This document shows positions 28,206 through 37,084 of a DNA stretch of 64,000 nucleotides, one piece after another. The stretch lies in the NCBI RefSeq assembly GCF_016865525.2, contig NZ_CP075169.1, forward strand, positions 6,014,337 to 6,078,336, written 5' to 3'. The notes below the pieces were generated by a model. The model made no database searches, was not told the DNA's origin, and saw only the letters and a program-made list of their open reading frames with translations. The DNA is from Sodalis ligni. Its GTDB lineage: Bacteria; Pseudomonadota; Gammaproteobacteria; Enterobacterales; Enterobacteriaceae. Position numbers and translations under genes: made by a program. The first letter of the stretch is position 1. Every line of letters starts with the position of its first letter.

Positions 28206-29024
28206 ATGCATTTACTGTCGATTTTCACTCGGAAAGAGTGCAGAAAAATAGGCGCGGCAATCTTATTTGTATTGGGATTCGCGCAATACGCCGCTGCGGC
28301 GGATAGCGCGGTCGACACTATTTTGTCAAAGGGCGAGCTGCGCGTTTGCTGGGCTGAAGACAATCCCTATTCCTATAAAGACCCCGCCACCGGTAAATGG
28401 GAAGGATTTGACCACGATATGGCCGTTGATCTCGCCAGCGCCATGGAAGTCAAACTGGTGGATGTCGATTCAACGTTTAAAACCATCATAGCCAGCGTGA
28501 AAAATCACGAGTGCGACATTGGCGGAGCCGCGTTATTCGACACCATGAAACGGGCTGAAGTCGTTCTTTTCACCGATCCCCTTTCGTATGAAACCAGCGG
28601 CGCCTTTGTCAAAAATGATTCTCCCTATAAAACCTACGCCGATTTGGACAAGAAAGGGAAGGTGCTGATTTCCAAAACCGGATCCGCATCAGGTGATTTC
28701 GCCAAACGGTTCTTCAAAAACGCCGAAATACGGTTTGTCGCTTCCGACAACAGTTCGGTAGACGCGGCGGAAGTGGCCAACGGCCGGGCCGACGCATGGT
28801 GGGTTTCCTACACCTCCACATCACGCATGCTCCAGCAGAACCCACAGTTCGGCATGCGGCCTCTGGGTGAAAAACCGCTGGATCGCGTAGGCATTGTCTG
28901 GGCAATCGACCTGAATGAATATCATCTGCAGCAGGTAATCAATGTGTGGCTGCGGGGACAGCTCAATTCCGGACGTACGGCCGAGCTATGGAAAAAATGG
29001 TTTGGCACCGACTATGTCCAGTAA
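28206..29024 (+). CDS. ABC importer solute-binding protein, family 3 (amino-acid type)
   Basis: Periplasmic binding protein of 272 residues with a signal peptide (about 1-31, ending QYAAAA) and the two-lobed family 3 pattern: LRVCWAEDNPYSYKDP, GFDHDMAVDLA and IGGAALFDTMKRAE (the amino-acid carboxylate-binding segment differs from the usual TxTxxR). This family binds amino acids, opines, ectoine and similar zwitterions. First gene of a transporter-enzyme cluster running to 38367. The actual ligand is unknown. Confidence 0.88.
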   Translation: MHLLSIFTRKECRKIGAAILFVLGFAQYAAAADSAVDTILSKGELRVCWAEDNPYSYKDPATGKWEGFDHDMAVDLASAMEVKLVDVDSTFKTIIASVKNHECDIGGAALFDTMKRAEVVLFTDPLSYETSGAFVKNDSPYKTYADLDKKGKVLISKTGSASGDFAKRFFKNAEIRFVASDNSSVDAAEVANGRADAWWVSYTSTSRMLQQNPQFGMRPLGEKPLDRVGIVWAIDLNEYHLQQVINVWLRGQLNSGRTAELWKKWFGTDYVQ

Positions 29025-29086
29025 ATAATCACGAGTGCCGAGTCAACCGGCACTCCCTACTCTTCATATCGGTATGAGGACGCTGT

Positions 29087-29881
29087 ATGACCGAGTCAGC
29101 CATAATCGCTAAACGTAAAAAGATTGATACGCAAAAAATCGTCGGTACCGTCATCGTTATTCTTTTATTCGCGTTTATTTTATATAACGTGAAATGGAGT
29201 TTTGTACGCACCCTCGATTTCTCCGTGATTTATCAATATTGGCGGTTATTGCTCAAGGGACTTTCCATGACGGTGCTTGTTACGCTGGTCTCGGTTATAA
29301 CCGGCCTGCTGAGCGGCATCGTCCTGGCTATCCTCAGCCAGCTTCCCTTCCGGATAATCAAAATCCTCATCGCTGTCCATGTGGAGATCTGGCGTTCCAC
29401 GCCGCTGCTGGTGCAAATCTTCTGGATCCATTTCGCCCTGCCGCAAATCACCGGTATTCCCACTCCGGCTCTGGTTTCCGGCATTATAGCCATGACGCTC
29501 CAGTCAAGCGCCTATCTAACGGAAATCACCCGCTCGGGCATTGAAAGCATCCCCGAGGGACAATGGGAAGCGGCGAAGGTACTGAATCTTTCAACAAGAA
29601 CCACATGGCTGCGGGTCATTTTGCCTCAGGCGCTTAGATTGATGCTGCCGGCGCTGTGCAATACCGTTCTCAGCTTTTTTAAAGGCTCCACCATACTTTC
29701 CGTTCTGGCCATCAGCGAATTAGTGACAGTCAGTAATAATATTGCCAGCTTTACCTTTAGGCCCATTGAGATCATCACTTTTTCCGGCCTGCTCTTTTTT
29801 ATTATCGGCTATGGATTTTCGTACCTAAGTTCCAGGCTTGAGAAAAGGCTGTCGCAATCATCTTTATGGGACCCCACATGA
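29087..29881 (+). CDS. ABC importer permease (amino-acid type), first
   Basis: 264-residue HisM/GlnP-type permease with about five helices and the EAA loop ITRSGIESIPEGQWEAAKVLNL, where EGQWEAA is the conserved core. AGGA lies before the ATG at 29087. The next permease overlaps it by 4 bp (ATGA). Confidence 0.9.
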   Translation: MTESAIIAKRKKIDTQKIVGTVIVILLFAFILYNVKWSFVRTLDFSVIYQYWRLLLKGLSMTVLVTLVSVITGLLSGIVLAILSQLPFRIIKILIAVHVEIWRSTPLLVQIFWIHFALPQITGIPTPALVSGIIAMTLQSSAYLTEITRSGIESIPEGQWEAAKVLNLSTRTTWLRVILPQALRLMLPALCNTVLSFFKGSTILSVLAISELVTVSNNIASFTFRPIEIITFSGLLFFIIGYGFSYLSSRLEKRLSQSSLWDPT

Positions 29882-30546
29882 ATTTCCACTTTTTTGTTAT
29901 TGAAAACGCTTGGAAAATCCTTGCGCAGGGTGCCGTGACAACCTTTTTAAGCTGCTGCCTGTCGCTGGCGCTCGGTATGGTGCTTGGCGCGGTATTATGC
30001 TGGGGAAAGATGCAAGGCAGCGGCCCTCTCTATCGGGTTTCGGTTATCATTATTGAAACCTTCCGGACCATTCCTGAATTGATTCCCATATTTTGGATAT
30101 ACACCTGCGTCCCGTTTATTTTTGATGTGAAATTATCCGCCTTCTCCTCCGGCATCCTGGCATTAACGCTCTGCAGTGGTGCTTTTCTTGCCGAAATATT
30201 CAGAACGGGCATCTTGGCTATACCGAAAGGGCAATTTGAAGCCTGCGCGGCGCTATCCATACCCAGGGTGGAGAAATGGAAAACGGTTATTATTCCTCAA
30301 GCGGTGAAAGTCGTTTTCCCCGCGTTTGTCAATTTCACCAGCGATCTCGTCAAAATATCCAGTTTACTCTCAACCATCGGTATCGCTGACTTATCTTATG
30401 AAGCATCCGTCATCAGCGGTGAAAATTATCGTTACCTCGAAATCTATACCCTGGCCGCCGTCTATTATTTGCTCATGATAGTGCCGCTGAGCCTGTATGG
30501 CCGTTATTGCGAAAATCGCAGCAAATATCATATGGCGAGGACTTAA
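29878..30546 (+). CDS. ABC importer permease (amino-acid type), second
   Basis: 222-residue permease of the same family with the EAA loop [22 protein letters not shown] chose the ATG at 29878, which overlaps the previous stop codon (ATGA) and suggests translational coupling; an ATG at 29866 is possible. It forms the membrane heterodimer with the preceding gene. Confidence 0.88.
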   Translation: MNFHFFVIENAWKILAQGAVTTFLSCCLSLALGMVLGAVLCWGKMQGSGPLYRVSVIIIETFRTIPELIPIFWIYTCVPFIFDVKLSAFSSGILALTLCSGAFLAEIFRTGILAIPKGQFEACAALSIPRVEKWKTVIIPQAVKVVFPAFVNFTSDLVKISSLLSTIGIADLSYEASVISGENYRYLEIYTLAAVYYLLMIVPLSLYGRYCENRSKYHMART

Positions 30547-30547
30547 G

Positions 30548-31303
30548 ATGCGTATGAATGCGGATATTCCTTCCTCGCATATTGTCATATGCCAGGAAGT
30601 AAAAAAATACTACGGTAATTTTTGCGCCCTGAATGACATCTCCCTGGAATTCAAAAGAGGAACCGTCACCTGCGTTGTCGGTCCCTCAGGCAGCGGCAAA
30701 TCCACCTTCCTGCGGACGTTAAATGCCCTTGAACCCATCGATGCCGGCGAGATTTTCATAGACGGCATTCGGCTGGAACACAACGCCGCTTCGGCTCGAG
30801 CCATACGCAAAGATGTGGGTATGGTTTTTCAAAACTTCAATTTATTCCCGCATCTGAGCGTGAGAACCAACGTCACCCTGGCGCCGGTAAGCGCCCTGGG
30901 ACTGGGCAGGAAAGAAGCGAATTCACGGGCGGAGCAGCTCCTGGCCCGCGTCGGCCTGGCCGATCAGATAGATAAATACCCCGGCCAACTGTCGGGCGGA
31001 CAACAGCAACGGGTCGCCATAGCACGGGCGCTGGCCATGGCGCCGGCCCTGATGCTGTTCGACGAACCTACCTCTGCCCTTGACCCGGAAATGGTATCGG
31101 AAGTGCTCGTGGTGATGAAAGAACTGGCCGAAAGCGGCATGAGCATGATTGTCGTTACCCACGAAATGGGATTTGCACGCGAGGTGTCGGACCGGGTCAT
31201 CATGATGAATGATGGACAGGTAGTGGTTGATTTACCGCCGAAGGAATTTTTCAAACCGGCCAATGACGCAAGACAATCAGCGTTTCTCTCCAAAGTGCTT
31301 TGA
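30548..31303 (+). CDS. ABC importer ATPase (amino-acid type)
   Basis: 251-residue GlnQ/HisP-type ATPase: Walker [11 protein letters not shown]-loop [10 protein letters not shown], signature [10 protein letters not shown], Walker [15 protein letters not shown] and H-loop VTHEMGFA are all canonical. AGGA precedes the ATG at 30548; the longer frame from 30497 overlaps the permease and is rejected. With the three upstream genes it makes a complete importer, the same four-part layout as histidine, glutamine and ectoine (Ehu) systems. Confidence 0.93.
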   Translation: MRMNADIPSSHIVICQEVKKYYGNFCALNDISLEFKRGTVTCVVGPSGSGKSTFLRTLNALEPIDAGEIFIDGIRLEHNAASARAIRKDVGMVFQNFNLFPHLSVRTNVTLAPVSALGLGRKEANSRAEQLLARVGLADQIDKYPGQLSGGQQQRVAIARALAMAPALMLFDEPTSALDPEMVSEVLVVMKELAESGMSMIVVTHEMGFAREVSDRVIMMNDGQVVVDLPPKEFFKPANDARQSAFLSKVL

Positions 31304-31343
31304 GGCAAAAACAGCCGGCACTCTCTCATAAGGAAAAAGTGAA

Positions 31344-32522
31344 ATGATAGATAAGAACTTAATCGGCAGCATCCCCCAAGGGGGCGATTCGGCCTTTCCC
31401 AAGCAGGAATTCGACAGCCGTATCGCGAAACTCCAGGCCATTTTAAGGGATAAAAGTATCGACTTATATCTCACCAGCGGTGCTGAAAATATATTCTATC
31501 TATCCGGCCAGCAAACCCCTGGTTATTACATTTTCCAGTGTCTGGCAATTCCGGTACAGGGAGAACCCTTCCTGGTTCTGCGCGAGCTGGAGTCCTATAA
31601 CGCCCGCTTCAATACCTACCTGGAAAGTTTATACGGTTACGGCGACGGCTTCTCTCCCGCACAAGCCCTGGCTTCGGCCATTGAACAGGAAGGGTGGAAA
31701 GGCAAACGCATCGCTATCGATAGAAGCGCCTGGTTTCTCACGGTGAATATTTTCGCCGAACTTGCCGCCCGCCTGGGGGAAATGCAGGATGGCAGCGGTT
31801 ACGCCGAATCGCTGCGCCGGGTGAAAAGTCCTCTGGAAATCCTCGCGCTGGAGGAAGCGGCGCGGGAAAATGACGCCGGTATGCGGGCAGGAATACAGGC
31901 GGCCAGAGCCGGTGTGGATGAAAACGCCATTGCCGGCGCGATTATGGGCGCGACCATCGCCGCCGGTTCGGAATATATGGGAATGGAACCCTTTGTCACG
32001 TCCGGCCCGCGATCCGGCGTTCCCCATACCACCTGGCGCCGTCGCGTGATCCAATCTGGCGATGTGGTGGTATTGGAAACCGCCGGTTGCCATCACCGCT
32101 ACCATGCCGCGCTTTTTCGCACCATCATGGTGGGGGATGTCCCGCAACAGGCCCGCGATTGGCATAACATCACCCTTGACGCCCTCGCCGCCGCCATGGC
32201 AGCCATGAAACCCGGCAATCTGTGTTCCGATGTCCATGATGCGGCGCAGCGGGTGATTGACGCCGGCGGCGCCACGAATGCCTATAGGAAGCGGACCGGG
32301 TATAGCATGGGTATCTCTTTTGCCCCTGACTGGGGTGAAGGCAATATTTTACATCTTAATAAAGGCTACGATGTGGAATTGGTTGAAGGCATGGCCTTTC
32401 ATATTCCCATCACCCTGCGGGAATATGCTCGATTTACCGTTGCCTGCAGCGAAACGGTCATCGTTACGCGGGACGGATGCCGGCCGTTAAGTAAAATTCC
32501 TCGGGACTTGATTAATATCTAA
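31344..32522 (+). CDS. M24-fold hydrolase, creatinase/ectoine-hydrolase-like
   Basis: 392-residue pita-bread-fold protein with an N-terminal creatinase-like domain (to ~165) and an M24 catalytic domain. In aminopeptidase P the metal ligands lie in LIDAG and GDITRT; here the aligned segments read VLETAG and HAALFRT, so both aspartates are replaced. A GYSMGISFAPDWGE segment resembles the one in metal-free creatinase/ectoine hydrolase (DoeA/EutD) rather than peptidases. It therefore likely hydrolyses a C-N bond of a small amidine or ureide-like compound. It directly follows the importer, so it may act on the imported substrate. Ectoine itself is possible, but the usual partner DoeB is not present. 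Confidence 0.78.
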   Translation: MIDKNLIGSIPQGGDSAFPKQEFDSRIAKLQAILRDKSIDLYLTSGAENIFYLSGQQTPGYYIFQCLAIPVQGEPFLVLRELESYNARFNTYLESLYGYGDGFSPAQALASAIEQEGWKGKRIAIDRSAWFLTVNIFAELAARLGEMQDGSGYAESLRRVKSPLEILALEEAARENDAGMRAGIQAARAGVDENAIAGAIMGATIAAGSEYMGMEPFVTSGPRSGVPHTTWRRRVIQSGDVVVLETAGCHHRYHAALFRTIMVGDVPQQARDWHNITLDALAAAMAAMKPGNLCSDVHDAAQRVIDAGGATNAYRKRTGYSMGISFAPDWGEGNILHLNKGYDVELVEGMAFHIPITLREYARFTVACSETVIVTRDGCRPLSKIPRDLINI

Positions 32523-32608
32523 ATGAACAAGCAAACGTATTTTTTTTAACGTCCTGAAACTTATCGGTAATGGCTTCTGTAATAAATCAGGAGAGCATCA
32601 GCAAGTCA

Positions 32609-32620
32609 TTGGTATACCAA
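32609..32620. promoter_or_regulatory. Perfect FCD-GntR-type operator upstream of the first M20 gene
   Basis: TTGGTATACCAA is a perfect 12-bp palindrome, identical to the core of the ExuR/UxuR operator and related to the sites before the importer. It lies 95 bp before the M20 gene, so the enzyme genes probably have their own regulated promoter. Confidence 0.6.
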
Positions 32621-32715
32621 CGGTATTCATAAATCGCTAGGATCTGGAATATGATGAATTTCAATCTGTTTCGACTTCATTACAACGCCTTAGCGCGCCT
32701 TGGGATGGTTTATCT

Positions 32716-33975
32716 ATGATTGAACCTGATGTGGAACTGGCGCGAACTTTGTTCAAGGAGCTCTATGCTATCGGCTACGACGGCATTGGCGTCACGCGCG
32801 ACACGTATGGGCCGGGGGAACAGCGCGCCCATGACATTATCCGGCGCCATGGCACCGGGCTTGGCCTCGAGTCCCGTATTGATGCGGCGCTGAATCTTTA
32901 CCTCACCCTGCCCGGCCAGGAACGCGGCCTGCCCGCCGTACTGGCCGGTTCCCATCTGGATTCCGTCCCCCGCGGCGGCAATTACGATGGCGCGGCCGGG
33001 GTTATCGCCGGCATGTCGGTATTGGCTTCCTGGATAAGGTGCGGCCGGCAGCCGAAACGCGATGTGACCGTTATCTGCATTCGCGCGGAAGAGAGCGTAT
33101 GGTTCCCGGTCTCCTATATCGGCAGTAAGTCTGCCTTAGGATTGTTGCCCCCCGACGCCCTGGAGGCGGTTCGTTTTGATACCGGCAAGACCCTGCGCGG
33201 ACACATGGAGGATCAGGGCGGATTGCCTGAAAAAGTATTGAACGGAACGCCTGCCGTTTCCGGCGATACCGTTCGCGCTTTTATTGAACTGCATATTGAA
33301 CAAGGCCCGGTCTTGATCGAAAGCCGACATGCTATCGGTATTGTGACCGGTATTTGCGGTAGCCTCAGATACCGCAGCGCGGCCATCAACGGCCAGTACG
33401 CCCATTCCGGCGCGACGCCCAGAACCCATCGCCATGATGCCGTGGTGGCGTTTGCCGAACTGGTCCATGGACTGCAAGACAAATGGCGGATGATGGAAGC
33501 GGAAGGACATGAACTGACGTTAACCTTCGGCCAGGTCAATACCGATGCAAAACAGTCGGATTTCAGCAAGGTAGCGGGATATGTCCTATTTTGCATTGAT
33601 ATCCGCTCCCGTGATGGGGATACCCTGGAACTGATGGATTATTACGTTCGATGTGCCGTAGCGGATATATCCGCGCGCTATGCCGTAAATTTCTCGCTGG
33701 GGGAAAAAATTCGCAGCCAGCCGGCAATAATGGATCCGGCATTGCGCCATAGGTTAACAGCCTGTGCGAAAAACAGGGGTTTGAAATTCCATGCGATGCC
33801 GAGCGGCGCGGGACATGATGCCGCCATGTTCGCCAACGCAGGCATCCCTACCGCCATGATTTTTATTCCCAACGCCAACGGCAGCCATAATCCGGATGAA
33901 ATGATGGAAATGGATGATTTCAGCAATGGCGCCCGAGTGCTATCCGATATTTTATGGGAAATATCCAACCAATAG
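32716..33975 (+). CDS. M20-family amidohydrolase (N-carbamoyl-amino-acid / allantoate amidohydrolase-like), first
   Basis: 419-residue zinc/manganese hydrolase of the AllC/HyuC/beta-ureidopropionase group. Metal ligands are visible: GSHLDS (His 80, Asp 82), GNYDG (Asp 92), RAEES (Glu 125/126), LHIEQGP (His 193) and a late GSHNPDE His. The GAGHDA motif is also present. These enzymes cleave carbamoyl or ureido groups from amino-acid derivatives, releasing ammonia and CO2. It is preceded by a TTGGTATACCAA operator. A second, divergent family member is at 37081-38367. Confidence 0.85.
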   Translation: MIEPDVELARTLFKELYAIGYDGIGVTRDTYGPGEQRAHDIIRRHGTGLGLESRIDAALNLYLTLPGQERGLPAVLAGSHLDSVPRGGNYDGAAGVIAGMSVLASWIRCGRQPKRDVTVICIRAEESVWFPVSYIGSKSALGLLPPDALEAVRFDTGKTLRGHMEDQGGLPEKVLNGTPAVSGDTVRAFIELHIEQGPVLIESRHAIGIVTGICGSLRYRSAAINGQYAHSGATPRTHRHDAVVAFAELVHGLQDKWRMMEAEGHELTLTFGQVNTDAKQSDFSKVAGYVLFCIDIRSRDGDTLELMDYYVRCAVADISARYAVNFSLGEKIRSQPAIMDPALRHRLTACAKNRGLKFHAMPSGAGHDAAMFANAGIPTAMIFIPNANGSHNPDEMMEMDDFSNGARVLSDILWEISNQ

Positions 33976-33994
33976 TCATTATCCGGAATACTTG

Positions 33995-34999
33995 ATGAAG
34001 CAGCCAATTTGTTTAATCACCCATCCCATTCACGACGATGGCATCTCGCTATTAACCGCCGCGGGTGTTGATGTGCGATTTGCCTATGATTGCGATGACG
34101 ACGCCTTGGCAAAAGCGCTTTCATCGGCGGACGCGGTGATTACCCGAGGGGAGATCAAAAGCAAATGTATCGATGGCGCGGACAGCCTCGCGGTAATAGC
34201 CAATCATGGTTCAGGCACGGACAGAATTGATATCAACTATGCCCATGGGAAAGGCATTTTGGTAGTCAATACGCCGAACTGTAATGCCCTGTCCGTCGCT
34301 GAACACACCCTATTGTTAATGCTGGCCCTGTCCCACAAACTGCTTTGCGCCGATATGGCGGCACGCCGGGGGGATTGGGATTTTAAGTTCACCGGCATTA
34401 CCCATTCTTTATCCGGCAAATCCCTGGGTATTATCGGTTTTGGCGATATCGGACGGCAGGTGTGCAAAATGGCGATAGGTGGCTTCGGAATGCAGGTCTC
34501 GGTCTGGTCTCCCCATGCCCACGCCGCCGATATCACCGCCGCGGGCGCCGCCCCGGTCGGCAGTTTAGTCGATCTGCTGGCAAACGCCGACATCATCAGC
34601 CTGCATCGCCCGTTGCGCCCGGACACGTTTCACACTATCGATGGCGCGGCCCTGGGGAAGATGAAATCCACCGCGTTGCTTATCAACACCTCCCGCGGCG
34701 GGCTGATAGACGAAGACGCATTATACCAGGCCCTGCTGGAAAAACGCATTGCCGCCGCCGGTTTGGATGTGTTTGAACATGAACCCCTGCTGCCCCGCTC
34801 GCGGCTGGCCACACTGCAAAATACCCTGTTGACGCCTCACATTGCCGGCTCCACCCAGGAAGCCTTGCGAAAGACGGCCATCTGCTGCGCCGAACAAATT
34901 GTTTCGGTGTTCAAAGATATTAGGCCTCCTCATCTCTTGAATAATGAGATATGGCAGTCACGGCGAAAACTCGGCCATAAGCGCCTGCTCAAGGATTAA
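33995..34999 (+). CDS. D-2-hydroxyacid dehydrogenase (NAD-dependent)
   Basis: 334-residue enzyme of the SerA/GyaR/PdxB fold, which interconverts a 2-keto acid and a D-2-hydroxy acid. The Rossmann motif GIIGFGDIGRQV sits mid-protein; the catalytic Arg, Glu and His lie in TSRGGLIDE, FEHEPL and TPHIAGST. The ATG at 33995 begins the conserved fold; a longer frame from 33914 overlaps the M20 gene. It shares the cluster's plus-strand orientation 19 bp after the M20 gene, so it is probably the same operon. Substrate unknown. Confidence 0.88.
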   Translation: MKQPICLITHPIHDDGISLLTAAGVDVRFAYDCDDDALAKALSSADAVITRGEIKSKCIDGADSLAVIANHGSGTDRIDINYAHGKGILVVNTPNCNALSVAEHTLLLMLALSHKLLCADMAARRGDWDFKFTGITHSLSGKSLGIIGFGDIGRQVCKMAIGGFGMQVSVWSPHAHAADITAAGAAPVGSLVDLLANADIISLHRPLRPDTFHTIDGAALGKMKSTALLINTSRGGLIDEDALYQALLEKRIAAAGLDVFEHEPLLPRSRLATLQNTLLTPHIAGSTQEALRKTAICCAEQIVSVFKDIRPPHLLNNEIWQSRRKLGHKRLLKD

Positions 35000-35097
35000 C
35001 GCCAGCGAATAACGGCTTTTGTCTTTTCAATAATATAAGCTGCCCGGCCGTTGAATAGGGCAATTATGCCCAATATCCCAATATAGAGGGAGGGAAA

Positions 35098-36006
35098 ATG
35101 TATCCTTTAGTCAAAGTGGTATTAAGTATTGACGGCGATCCGGATCCTGTACTTAATCCCGACCCCGATGCCGTCGTTTTTCGCAAATACCATAAAATGC
35201 GATCCCTGGTGAATGAGTATTGTGATGGTAAAGCCGTCATGACGGTTCACAGCAGCCCGGTATTTCGGCAGCGGTTTATCAGCGACCGGTACATGGCGTT
35301 TTGGCGAGAGTGGACAGCCTCGGGCAAGGACCTGGCCCTGCATATCGAGGATGATTTATATCGCTTACCCTCCTCTGAGTCCTGGCAGCCGAGTATTTTT
35401 CACCGTCCGGAAACGCTGTTTGACATTATCAAGACGATATTGGCGCGGCTCAAAGAAGGGAAAATCGACTGTTGCTGTTTCCGCGGCGGATCAAACGGAC
35501 ATTCCCTGACCCTTGCGGAGTTTTTAAAAACCCAGGGCATTATCGCCGATCTGAGCTGCGCGCCGGGGCTTTACTGGCAAGAGCGCGGCGTCAACTGGCA
35601 AGGCGCGCCCGCTACCGCCTATTTTGCCCTGGACGGTAATCTCTCGGCCCGGGGCGCCGCCGACCAAGGAGCAATACTGATGATTCCCTTGGGCTGGGAC
35701 GGTATCATCCCTGAAGACCGGCGCCGCCCCACGGTAAATTACCTGGCGAACGAAACCAGCGCCTTAGAGCAGTTGAAACGGGTCTGGGGTGCCATTGCCC
35801 GCCGGGCAACGGATAGCGGTCAACCGCAGGTAGTCTCTTTCCTCTGCCATACCTATTCCGTGGAAAACGAATTTTTGAATCAGCAGCTTAAGACAATGCT
35901 GGTCCATATCCGTCAGCACGGCGGCCAATTTATTTCCATAACCGAGGCATTGGAAGACACAAGGCAGCAATATGCCGGAGGCCATGGCTCACATGGATAT
36001 GAATAA
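35098..36006 (+). CDS. Polysaccharide-deacetylase-like protein of unknown function
   Basis: 302 residues preceded by a strong ribosome-binding site (GGGAGGG). The order of elements resembles the NodB/CE4 deacetylase fold: SIDGDPDP where TFDDG is usual, MTVHSSP, LALHIEDD, FRGGSNGHS in place of FRxPxG and a late FLCHTYS with His. There is no signal peptide, so it is cytoplasmic, unlike cell-wall deacetylases. The same fold includes the allantoinase PuuE, a ureide hydrolase, so a role in opening an amide or ureide is plausible, but I do not recognise a close family. Confidence 0.6.
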   Translation: MYPLVKVVLSIDGDPDPVLNPDPDAVVFRKYHKMRSLVNEYCDGKAVMTVHSSPVFRQRFISDRYMAFWREWTASGKDLALHIEDDLYRLPSSESWQPSIFHRPETLFDIIKTILARLKEGKIDCCCFRGGSNGHSLTLAEFLKTQGIIADLSCAPGLYWQERGVNWQGAPATAYFALDGNLSARGAADQGAILMIPLGWDGIIPEDRRRPTVNYLANETSALEQLKRVWGAIARRATDSGQPQVVSFLCHTYSVENEFLNQQLKTMLVHIRQHGGQFISITEALEDTRQQYAGGHGSHGYE

Positions 36007-37084
36007 TATTCAGCCCAGGCGGTACCACCGCATTGGCATCACCGTCCTAACCGGGTTTATCAAAGATATTTTCATCGCCAACGGCTGCAGTGAAAGCAAT
36101 GCCCAAATTATGGCGAACGTCTGTATTGAAGCGGATTTACGCGGGCATTCCATTCAAGGTATCGATCATATCTACTCTATACTGCGCGACCTGGCCAATG
36201 GCGTTTTAAAAGGCGATGCCGCCCCGCGGGTTATTTCCGACACGGGCGCAACGCTTTTAATCGATGGCGCGGGATGCCCGGGATATGTGGGAGGTGTGTT
36301 CGCTGCGGAACAGCTCATTGAAAAAACCCGCCGTATGGGCACGGCTTCGGCGGCCCTGCAGGATGCCGGGGATCTCTTTATGCTGGGATACTATGCCGAG
36401 CAGTTCGCCCGGGCCGGCCTGATTGGTCTGGTATTTACCAATACCTGGCCCCCGCGCGTACACCCCGCCGGCGGTATCGATCCGATCCTGGGCACCAACC
36501 CCTTGGCCATCGGCATCCCTACCGGAGGAAAGCCGATCGTGTTCGACTCGGCCACAAGCACTTCCGCCATCGGACACGTCAGGCTTGCAGACTATCATGG
36601 CGAAAAAATTGCGCCGGGCATCGCATTAAATGCCGATGGCGTGCCGACCACCGATCCCGGCGAGGCGCTGCAAGGAGCGCTTACCCCCATGGCCGGCCAT
36701 AAAGGGTTTGGGCTGGGACTATGCATCGCCCTGCTCTCCGGGGCCATGGCGGGCGGCGAGCTGGGTTCCCGGCTGGATATAGTGGCCCGCTCCAATGACC
36801 GGAGCCTGGGCAAAAGGAGTCATCTGTTTATTGCCATCGATCCCGCGGCTTTTGGTGATCCCACCGTCGCCCGCAGCCGTGCGGATACCTATTTGTCGGA
36901 AATAAAAGCGGGCAGAAGGATGCCTGGCGTCGATGAGATATTGATGCCGGGTGAACGCTCGGCCAGGGCCCGCACATACAATCTCAGGCAGGGAGTACCA
37001 ATTCTGGCGGAGGTCTGGGACAGGATCTGCCGTTTCGCCGCGGATGCGGACGTGGCAATCCCCTCGGTAACAGGTGAACGATGA
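35993..37084 (+). CDS. LDH2-type (malate/L-lactate/ureidoglycolate) dehydrogenase
   Basis: 363-residue NAD(P)-dependent oxidoreductase of the Ldh_2 family, whose members include AllD (ureidoglycolate dehydrogenase), ComC and YiaK. Visible: a DLRGHSIQGIDH segment, the GTNPLAIGIPT motif and AGHKGFGLGLCIALLSGAMAGG. The start at 35993 has GGAGG 11 nt upstream and overlaps the previous gene by 14 bp; in-frame ATGs at 35972, 35984 and 35999 are alternatives. The AllD-like family beside M20 AllC-like enzymes recalls allantoin degradation, but the partners differ. Confidence 0.82.
   Translation: MDMNNIQPRRYHRIGITVLTGFIKDIFIANGCSESNAQIMANVCIEADLRGHSIQGIDHIYSILRDLANGVLKGDAAPRVISDTGATLLIDGAGCPGYVGGVFAAEQLIEKTRRMGTASAALQDAGDLFMLGYYAEQFARAGLIGLVFTNTWPPRVHPAGGIDPILGTNPLAIGIPTGGKPIVFDSATSTSAIGHVRLADYHGEKIAPGIALNADGVPTTDPGEALQGALTPMAGHKGFGLGLCIALLSGAMAGGELGSRLDIVARSNDRSLGKRSHLFIAIDPAAFGDPTVARSRADTYLSEIKAGRRMPGVDEILMPGERSARARTYNLRQGVPILAEVWDRICRFAADADVAIPSVTGER

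Noticed and set aside
28206..32522. Naming the importer and M24 gene as ectoine genes ehu/eutD
   Set aside because: Only family-level similarity is visible; the DoeB/EutE deacetylase and transaminase partners are missing, so the name would overstate the evidence.
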